Shown in pieces: positions 55,037-64,000 of a stretch of 64,000 nt of DNA (positions within the stretch are counted from its first letter, which is position 1; each line of letters begins with the position of its first letter). The position numbers and the translations under genes were made by a program. Source of the DNA: Devosia chinhatensis (lineage in GTDB: Bacteria > Pseudomonadota > Alphaproteobacteria > Rhizobiales > Devosiaceae); the NCBI RefSeq assembly GCF_000969445.1, contig NZ_JZEY01000054.1:2046001-2110000 (forward strand), given 5' to 3'. The notes below the pieces were generated by a model. It had not been told where the DNA came from and did no database searches. It saw nothing but the letters and a program-made list of their open reading frames with translations.

Positions 55037-55353
55037 CGCTCAATGTCCTTTTGCAGGAGGGGATCTATCCAGCTGGCCTCGGCACGCCGCAGCGGATCCA
55101 GGTTCAGCCTGTGCAGTTTCGTTCGTCCCGACCAGGCTATCTGCACCAGCCCGGCTTTTTCCAGCACGTCCAGATGCTGGCTGATCGCCTGGCGCGTCAT
55201 GGCCAACTGGCCTTGGGCGACGGCCGCGGCGCACAATTCGAACAGCGACTGTCCGTCGCGCTCAGCCAGGCGCTCGACGATCCGCCGTCTCGTGGGGTCC
55301 GCAAGCGCACGAAACACCAGATCCAGTTCATCGGCCATCGCGACAGGGGACAT
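55033..55353 (-). CDS. ArsR-family transcriptional regulator (no metal cysteines)
   Basis: A 106-residue winged-helix repressor. 'LVFRALADPTRRRIVERLAERDG' and 'MTRQAISQHLDVLEKAGLVQIAWSGRTKLHRLN' match the ArsR subgroup that controls VOC/SRPBCC-type genes. Only one cysteine is present, so it is not a thiol metal sensor. Its target is probably its own operon: a TTGCAT-N6-ATGCAA repeat lies just upstream. An ATG at 55338 is an alternative start. Confidence 0.9.
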   Translation of the reverse strand: MSPVAMADELDLVFRALADPTRRRIVERLAERDGQSLFELCAAAVAQGQLAMTRQAISQHLDVLEKAGLVQIAWSGRTKLHRLNLDPLRRAEASWIDPLLQKDIER

Positions 55354-55365
55354 GCAAGGTTTTCA

Positions 55366-55383
55366 TTGCATTTAGATATGCAA
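55366..55383. promoter_or_regulatory. Likely operator of the ArsR/VOC operon
   Basis: TTGCAT (55366-55371) and ATGCAA (55378-55383) form a perfect inverted repeat with a 6-nt gap. Two further partial copies flank it (ATGCAAGG at 55352-55359, CTGCATG at 55392-55398). It sits 13 nt upstream of the regulator ATG, a usual place for self-repression. Confidence 0.6.
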
Positions 55384-55643
55384 GCATTTACCTGCATGTC
55401 AAGCCATGGAGCGCTGGTCCTGGCCTCTGCTGCATCCGCATGGCCCGCCTGCTGCAACAAGCGCGTCTCCCCTCTTCCCTTTCCCGCCCTTCTCCGCTAA
55501 ACCGCCCGCTTAACCACCATGTTCGGTCTTTTCCCCTGCGCTGCTGTGCTCAACGGCCACGCGGGTTTCGCACGGACGGGTGTATCCGGGCGATTCTTTC
55601 CCTCGCCCGCCCTAGTATGAAATAGAGCCAGAGCGAGCCCCGA

Positions 55644-58955
<3,312 letters not shown>

Positions 58956-58962
58956 TTATGAA

Positions 58963-59002
58963 CCCTGAGGCCTTCTTCTCCTTGAGGGAGAAGGCTTCAG
59001 GG
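58963..59002. repeat. Imperfect hairpin/REP-like element behind carB
   Basis: CCCTGAGGCCTTCTTCTCC and GGGAGAAGGCTTCAGGG pair as a long stem with a 3-nt bulge and a short loop, starting 8 nt after the carB stop. The 'CTCC-TTGA-GGGAG' core is of the kind seen many times between genes in related genomes. It may act as a terminator or as an interspersed repeat. Confidence 0.5.
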
Positions 59003-59188
59003 TGGCGGCGGAGGGGGCTTTCACGAAAGTCTCCCGCAAACTAGAATGCTCTCCATGAAGATCGCAGACCGAACAAACAGCATCGCGTTCCCCCGCGCCT
59101 GACACGCGCAAGGAACGCCGACCAACCGGTTCAGCGCCGGCGTCTTTACGTGCGCGCTGTTTGTTGTCTCGACCTTCATGGATCAATC

Positions 59189-59812
59189 ATGTCCAATTAT
59201 TTCGCCAGCCCGTTCCTTGGCATTCCGCTCGACCGCCAGGTCACCAACCCCAATATCGTCGTCGGCCGCTACAGCTATTATTCGGGCTATTATCACCGCC
59301 ATTCCTTCGATGATTGCGCCCGCTACCTGATGACCACGCCCGGCGTCGACCGGCTGATCATCGGCGCATTCTGTTCCATAGGATCGGGCGCCGCCTTCAT
59401 CATGGCCGGCAATCAGGGCCACCGGAACGACTGGGTATCTACATTTCCCTTTGCCTTCGTGCCCGACGCCCCCGAATTTACCGGCGCGAACAACGCTTTC
59501 CAGCCGGCAGGCGATACCGAAATCGGCAGTGACGTCTGGATCGGTGCTGAAGCGATCGTCATGCCTGGGATCAAGATCGGCCACGGTGCGGTCATTGGCA
59601 CCCGCGCATTGGTAACCAGGGATGTCGAGCCCTACACCATCGTCGGCGGCAACCCCGCCCGGCCGATCCGCAAGCGCTTTGCGGATGAACACATTGCCAT
59701 GCTGCTGGAAATGGCTTGGTGGGACTGGCCGATCGAACGCCTCACACAAGCCATGCCGCTTCTGACGACAGGCGACATCGCGGCGCTCCACAGCATGTGG
59801 CGTAATGCGTGA
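59189..59812 (+). CDS. catB: CatB-type xenobiotic O-acetyltransferase
   Basis: A 207-residue left-handed beta-helix acetyltransferase. '[29 protein letters not shown]' style sequence ([28 protein letters not shown]), '[22 protein letters not shown]' with the catalytic His78, and '[46 protein letters not shown]' match chloramphenicol acetyltransferase B and Vat enzymes almost block for block. It transfers acetyl from acetyl-CoA to a hydroxyl, in known CatB members the C3 hydroxyl of chloramphenicol. ATG 59189 fits the family start. No mobile DNA flanks it. Confidence 0.93.
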   Translation: MSNYFASPFLGIPLDRQVTNPNIVVGRYSYYSGYYHRHSFDDCARYLMTTPGVDRLIIGAFCSIGSGAAFIMAGNQGHRNDWVSTFPFAFVPDAPEFTGANNAFQPAGDTEIGSDVWIGAEAIVMPGIKIGHGAVIGTRALVTRDVEPYTIVGGNPARPIRKRFADEHIAMLLEMAWWDWPIERLTQAMPLLTTGDIAALHSMWRNA

Positions 59813-59909
59813 ATAACGGGGGAGGCGGTCAAAAACCGTCTCCCCTTTCAGTCATCTTCGGTACAGGTTGCAGGCGATATCCAAGGCCAACGACTTATCG
59901 GGGGACGAT

Positions 59910-60836
59910 ATGGACCGCTTTGCCCTTCTCTTGGCCGCCTTTCTGGGCACAACCGGCCTTGCCCATGCGCAAGGCATGGACGCCGACATTGCCGCTTTCA
60001 TCAATGCACCCGGTTTCGACGCCATCGACACCGTGCCGCTCGAAGTCGAGCTGGCCCAGCAATGGCTCGATACCGACAGCATCACTCCCGGTGGCCTTGT
60101 GGGCCCGCTCGAAAAGGCCATGCTCATTGCCGACCAGGCCATCGACGCAACCCGCACGCGCACCGCGATCGCCTATGGCGAGATTGTTGACGAGGAGGAT
60201 GGGGCGCCCCTGCCCTACAGTTTCGTGGAAGTGCGCCATTACAATCTCGGCCAGGTCATCCGTGCGGAGGCCATCGGCGCATTCGGCGAGGACGACGTTG
60301 CCGATCCTCAAGCCTTCGGCCTTGGCGAGCACAGGGCCTGGCGCTTCGTCTTCCGCCCCATGATGGGCAATACGGCCATGCTGCTCGATGCCAGCATGCG
60401 GATCATTTCGGACGAAGAGGCCGCGGGCGACGATTGCTCCGGCCGGCCCTGCCTTGATCCATCGGCCGGCTTCGACGACCTCGCCGACTGGGCCGAAATC
60501 CAGGGCAAGATTCCCACCTGGCCGCCGCTCTATCCCACCCAGACCGGCGAGATCAGCGCTCCGGCTTTCGCCATTTCCCGCCTGGCGGTCCTGGGCTTCT
60601 GGGCCAATGCCGAAAACGGCTATTACCAATGGACGGGCGGCGAACATCCCGAGGCAGCCCAGGGCGTCGAGCCCTATCGCTTCATCGCCATCGACCGGGA
60701 TCTGGGACAGGAAAGCGCCATCGACACCGTCTGGCGGGAAACCGCGCTCAACGATGACGAGCTCTTCGCCATTTCCTTCCGCCAGATCGACGTGGCCGGA
60801 CAGATCGCCCTGATGCGGGCCCGCGAAACCCGCTAG
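59910..60836 (+). CDS. Exported protein of unknown function
   Basis: A 308-residue protein with a Sec signal peptide (MDRFALLLAAFLGTTGLAHAQG). The mature part is acidic, with two close cysteines (DDCSGRPCLDPSAG) that could form a disulfide and many aromatic residues (WTGGEHPEAAQG, YYQW). I do not recognise a family. ATG 59910 has GGGG upstream; ATG 59868 is earlier but less likely. Its end overlaps the convergent flippase by 4 nt. Confidence 0.72.
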   Translation: MDRFALLLAAFLGTTGLAHAQGMDADIAAFINAPGFDAIDTVPLEVELAQQWLDTDSITPGGLVGPLEKAMLIADQAIDATRTRTAIAYGEIVDEEDGAPLPYSFVEVRHYNLGQVIRAEAIGAFGEDDVADPQAFGLGEHRAWRFVFRPMMGNTAMLLDASMRIISDEEAAGDDCSGRPCLDPSAGFDDLADWAEIQGKIPTWPPLYPTQTGEISAPAFAISRLAVLGFWANAENGYYQWTGGEHPEAAQGVEPYRFIAIDRDLGQESAIDTVWRETALNDDELFAISFRQIDVAGQIALMRARETR

Positions 60837-62146
60837 TTCGGCAGGGGCCGCCTGATCTGCGGCAGGCCCAACGATACCACCCGCAGACCCGCGACGCGCT
60901 CGAGCACCATGGCGAGCGCGATCGTGCGCACCATCATCGCGGCAGCGCTCGCCATTGCCGCGCCGACGATGCCGACAAGAGGCACGAGCGCAAAGGACAG
61001 CGCCAGCGTCACGCCGAGCACCGCGAGCCCGACGAAAATACCCGCACGCTGCTTTCCCAGCACGATCAGCGCTTCCCCCGCCTGCCCCGCCATGGCGCGG
61101 ATGACCAGCCCGAGGCCAAGCACCGCCATGACCCCATAGCCGGCCAGAAATTCCTCGCCGAAGGCCCCGAGCAGGACAGGCCCGGCCAGGAGCGCCACGG
61201 CGACGGCGGCAAGCGTCGCCCAGAAGGTCAGCCGCGAACTTGCCAGCACGCTGTCCTGCAGCGCGGCGCGGGAACGTCCTGCCAGATCGAGCGCGAAGCG
61301 TCGCCCGGCGACCAGCGTCATGGCATAGGCAACGAACCCGGCAAGGGCCAGGCTTCGCGCTGCCGCAAAATAGATGCCCACCGCCTCCGGCTCTGCCAGA
61401 AGGCTCAGCACCAGCACATCGCCATAGCCGATAAGATCGTCGAGCCCGGACAGCAGCAGCAGGGGCAGCGAGGCCATCAGCCAGAGGCGCCTCTGCCCGG
61501 GCCGCACCGGGCGGCGTCCGGGCGCAAGGCGCCGCAGCCGCCCCGCCAGAACCAGCGCCAGCCCGGCCGTCACCACGCCCATGGAGCCGATGAGGACGGC
61601 GCCGACCACCGGCAGGGTCAGCGGCACGCCCGACGCGCTGACCAAGATGCAGCCCATGCCGATGAGGATCGGCCGCAGCACATAGACGGGCACGGCAGCG
61701 AGGCGAAACCAGCCGAAACTGCGCGCCACCCCTTCGAGATAATATTCCATGGCCAGGAAGGGCAGCCCCAGCGCCACAAGCAGGATTGTCAGGCCCGGCC
61801 CCGCCTCGATGCCGAACAAGAGCGCGGCCGCGATGGCCCCAGAGGCCAGCACGAGACTCGCGCCGAAGACGCAGGCCATGCCGAACCGCCAGTAATTGCC
61901 CAGCGCCGCCAGATGCCCGCGCATCTGGTAGCGCGGCAGAAAGCGGATACTGGATTCGGCAAAGCCCAGCGCGGCAAAACTGCCCAGTGCCAGCATCCAC
62001 GTCCAGAGCGTGACAAAGCCGCCATAGCCCTCCGCCGGCATCAGCCGCGCCAGCAGCACCTGCAGCGCGAAGACAAGACCGGCGCTCAGCACGCGGATGG
62101 CAAGGGCGATAATGGCGTCCAGCGTGCCGCCGGGCGTGCTAAACAT
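60833..62146 (-). CDS. Polysaccharide flippase (Wzx/MVF-like oligosaccharide transporter)
   Basis: A 437-residue protein with twelve to fourteen membrane helices, e.g. 'LAIRVLSAGLVFALQVLLARLMPAEGYGGFVTLWTWML' typical of the lipopolysaccharide/O-antigen flippase family. It would move lipid-linked sugars across the inner membrane. It begins inside the end of the upstream acyltransferase gene (8-nt overlap), so the two are an operon. No glycosyltransferases are adjacent. Confidence 0.88.
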   Translation of the reverse strand: MFSTPGGTLDAIIALAIRVLSAGLVFALQVLLARLMPAEGYGGFVTLWTWMLALGSFAALGFAESSIRFLPRYQMRGHLAALGNYWRFGMACVFGASLVLASGAIAAALLFGIEAGPGLTILLVALGLPFLAMEYYLEGVARSFGWFRLAAVPVYVLRPILIGMGCILVSASGVPLTLPVVGAVLIGSMGVVTAGLALVLAGRLRRLAPGRRPVRPGQRRLWLMASLPLLLLSGLDDLIGYGDVLVLSLLAEPEAVGIYFAAARSLALAGFVAYAMTLVAGRRFALDLAGRSRAALQDSVLASSRLTFWATLAAVAVALLAGPVLLGAFGEEFLAGYGVMAVLGLGLVIRAMAGQAGEALIVLGKQRAGIFVGLAVLGVTLALSFALVPLVGIVGAAMASAAAMMVRTIALAMVLERVAGLRVVSLGLPQIRRPLPN

Positions 62147-63326
62147 AGAGCAACAGGCAGACGCCAGGCCGCAACACATGCCCTGCCCGCTCGACCATGA
62201 CCGGCCATTGCCCATGCAGGCGCTTCAGCGCGGGGCGCAGTCTGGGCAGCCACGCGCACGCATAAAGCCGCCCCTTCCAGCTCAGCGCCTCGGCCCGGGC
62301 GGTCACCGCAATGGCCGTGTTGGTCCAGCTCGCCTTGTAATCGGCCGGATTGATCAGCAGGTCATAGGCCTTGATGCCGTTGTCAATGAGCCAGCCTACC
62401 GTCAGATCCATCTGCACCTTGCCTGGCGAGAGATCACGCAGCGCCCAGTCGAAGCCGCCGATATAGGCGTAGTAATGCCCGTTGCGCAGCATCCCGAGCT
62501 CGAGGGCCACCACCCGGTCGCCGGCCCGCAGCACCGAGAGGCACGCCCCGCTCAGGCTGTCGCGATCGCCCTCGAGATTGGCCAGGAAATCCTCGTAGCC
62601 CGGCATGGAAAAGCCGACGCTGACGCGCCCGGTCTCGGCGATCCAGCGCCGCTTCATCTCAGCGCAAAGCCGCACCAGCTTCCTGAACTGGGCATCGCCC
62701 GGCCAGAGCACCTCGAAGTGCAGCTCGCCCAGCCGCGCCAGGTGATTGCGCCGGCGATTGCGATTGCGCTTCTGCAATTTGCCCAGTTGGGACGTATAGT
62801 GCTCGGAGGACTCGAAGTGCGATAGGTCCAGCATCGAGGCCATATTCGCCGAGCCTTCGACCTCAGGCTTGTCGGCCAGGATCTGCGCCAGCACCGACCC
62901 TTCCGGAACGGCCCGCGAAATGGTCACGTCGCAGCCGGCGGCGCGGATCTCATCGCGCAGATATCGCGACATCTCCGAAACGGGCAGCACATCGGGCCGC
63001 ACCAGCACACCGCAATATTGGCTATGCGGCGCGCCCAGCGTCTCTAGCCGTTGGATGCCCGCCATGTCCACGATCATGCGCGGCCAGACGGCAATCAGCA
63101 GGTCGCCGTCCCACAGCGTGACCACATAGGGGCGATGCTTCCCGCTCCTGCCGAATTCGGCGACCCAGTTGCGGCACCAGTCGAAGCTTTGGAAGTAGAC
63201 CAGAGGATCGGCACAAAGGCGCTCGAGCGCACGCCAGTCGCACGCAATGGCATCGATATCCTCGAGCGTTCTGAGCACACGACTGACGATTTCGCCCCTT
63301 GGCCGCACTGAAAAATTCCCCCGCAT
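62139..63326 (-). CDS. GNAT-fold acyltransferase, BioF2/CelD type
   Basis: A 395-residue double-GNAT protein ('acetyltransferase 6', CelD-like). 'WRALERLCADPLVYFQSFDWCRNWVAEFG' starts it, a conserved basic stretch is 'LGKLQKRNRNRRRNHLARLG', and 'VALELGMLRNGHYYAYIGGFDWALRDLSPGKVQMDLTVGWLIDNGIKAYDLL' is the typical acceptor-domain block. Relatives are encoded with cellulose or exopolysaccharide genes and probably acylate surface polymers. The flippase gene that overlaps its end supports this. Confidence 0.88.
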   Translation of the reverse strand: MRGNFSVRPRGEIVSRVLRTLEDIDAIACDWRALERLCADPLVYFQSFDWCRNWVAEFGRSGKHRPYVVTLWDGDLLIAVWPRMIVDMAGIQRLETLGAPHSQYCGVLVRPDVLPVSEMSRYLRDEIRAAGCDVTISRAVPEGSVLAQILADKPEVEGSANMASMLDLSHFESSEHYTSQLGKLQKRNRNRRRNHLARLGELHFEVLWPGDAQFRKLVRLCAEMKRRWIAETGRVSVGFSMPGYEDFLANLEGDRDSLSGACLSVLRAGDRVVALELGMLRNGHYYAYIGGFDWALRDLSPGKVQMDLTVGWLIDNGIKAYDLLINPADYKASWTNTAIAVTARAEALSWKGRLYACAWLPRLRPALKRLHGQWPVMVERAGHVLRPGVCLLLYV

Positions 63327-63410
63327 CGCCTCATGACTAGCGTTGCAAGGATAAAGATGACGTTGCTTGCGGCGGTAAACAAAGGCTTTCGCCCGGCTTG
63401 GTAAAGAGAA

Positions 63411-64000
63411 CTAGTGTTCGCGCCCGGCAAAGAACTTTCCGACCACGTCGAGCGCGATCGCGACATCGGCATCGTCGATATCAAGGTGAGTGACCCAGCG
63501 TTGCTGGCCGTAGCGACCGGTCACGCCGATTCCATGGTCCGCCAGATGCGAAGACAGCTGCGCGCCGATCTGGGTATCCATGTCGACCCAGACGATATTG
63601 GTCTGCGGACTGCTGACTTGGAGCGCCTCGTGGCGCGCCAGCCCCTCCGCCAGCACATGCGCACGGCGATGGTCGTCGGCGAGCCGGTCGACATGGTGAT
63701 CGAGGGCGTATAGCCCGGCTGCGGCCAGCAACCCGGCCTGGCGCATGCCGCCGCCCAGCATCTTGCGATGGCGCCTGGCCGTCTCGATGAGCGCGGCCCG
63801 CCCCACCAGCACCGAACCGACCGGCGCGCCCAATCCCTTGGAAAGGCAGATCGAGACCGTGTCGAAAGGTGCCGCGAAGTCCTTGATCGCGACCCCCAGC
63901 GCCACACAGGCATTGAATGCCCGCGCGCCATCGAGATGGAGGCCAAGGTCGTGCTTGCGCGCCAGCGCTGCGACGGACTGCATATAGTGCATCGGCAGGA
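63411..64000 (-). CDS. Threonine aldolase (N-terminal part outside window)
   Basis: The last roughly 195 residues of a PLP-dependent aldolase of the low-specificity threonine aldolase type; the frame is open to base 64000, so the start is right of the window. 'LHLDGARAFNACVALG' is the PLP aspartate region and 'DTVSICLSKGLGAPVGSVLVG' holds the Schiff-base lysine. It cleaves threonine or allo-threonine to glycine and acetaldehyde. It is in the same direction as, and 84 nt ahead of, the CelD-like gene. Confidence 0.93.
   Translation of the reverse strand, partial: LPMHYMQSVAALARKHDLGLHLDGARAFNACVALGVAIKDFAAPFDTVSICLSKGLGAPVGSVLVGRAALIETARRHRKMLGGGMRQAGLLAAAGLYALDHHVDRLADDHRRAHVLAEGLARHEALQVSSPQTNIVWVDMDTQIGAQLSSHLADHGIGVTGRYGQQRWVTHLDIDDADVAIALDVVGKFFAGREH

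Noticed and set aside
59895..62000. A 701-codon leftward frame crossing the secreted-protein gene and the flippase gene
   Set aside because: It crosses two real genes on opposite strands and shows no membrane or domain pattern of its own.

Overview
This 64 kb window looks like ordinary chromosome from an alphaproteobacterium of the Hyphomicrobiales, most like Devosia and relatives. This is inference from protein style, the high-GC third-position bias, the rpoD/dnaG/YqeY/carA/carB neighbourhood, and the Rhizobiales-type MotAB, Ohr/OhrR, YjbQ and HlyU genes. I see no rRNA or tRNA gene, CRISPR array, insertion sequence, integrase or prophage. Gene density is very high. Many neighbours overlap by 4-8 nt (ATGA, GTGA or TTG-type junctions), so translational coupling is common.

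Layout. 1-2.2 kb: the end of an NMT1/THI5-type ABC substrate-binding protein and an 8-oxoguanine-deaminase-like amidohydrolase. 2.2-5.4 kb: a five-gene arsenic operon read leftward, arsR - arsC (LMW-phosphatase type) - acr3 - arsC (glutaredoxin type) - arsH. 5.4-7.7 kb: a lower-GC patch with a membrane protein and a DUF2971 protein read divergently. 7.7-9.4 kb: an APH-like kinase and two half-size YdcZ/DMT permeases. 9.5-12.1 kb: a FAH-family dehydratase with a ketoglutarate-semialdehyde-type dehydrogenase, consistent with the end of non-phosphorylative pentose oxidation. 12.2-21 kb: envelope and stress genes (SIMPL, TauE/SafE, YjbQ, a long Pro/Glu/Ala-rich OmpA-family protein, UPF0114, DUF533, an LLM oxidoreductase).

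21-33.6 kb is the information and housekeeping block. HlyU-like and DUF2442 genes lie behind rpoD and dnaG. These are followed by YihY, a cytoplasmic GH5-like hydrolase with HdeD, an MFS pump, a diguanylate cyclase, YqeY and carA. 33.6-41.8 kb: cupin, YpfJ metallopeptidase, a hexuronate pair (mannonate oxidoreductase-like plus KDG kinase), and a probable periplasmic RNA-salvage pair (CpdB plus RNase T2). 42-43.1 kb: ohrR/ohr, divergent around a clear palindromic operator. 43.1-45.9 kb: an ABC exporter whose permease frame is broken or split, and a GNAT enzyme.

45.9-55.4 kb: motAB, a YghU-type GST, a THUMP RNA methyltransferase, a tandem HD-GYP protein whose first HD module is degenerate, a stand-alone receiver protein, an SLC13/RCK transporter, CsbD, and an ArsR/VOC operon with its own palindrome. 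55.6-64 kb: carB, about 22 kb from carA, then a CatB-type acetyltransferase, a secreted protein, a flippase/CelD-like acyltransferase pair for surface polysaccharide, and a threonine aldolase running off the right edge. I do not find a convincing new multi-gene system. The best leads are the split ABC permease, the RNase T2/CpdB pair, the degenerate tandem HD-GYP protein, the dual-reductase ars operon and the low-GC DUF2971 patch.
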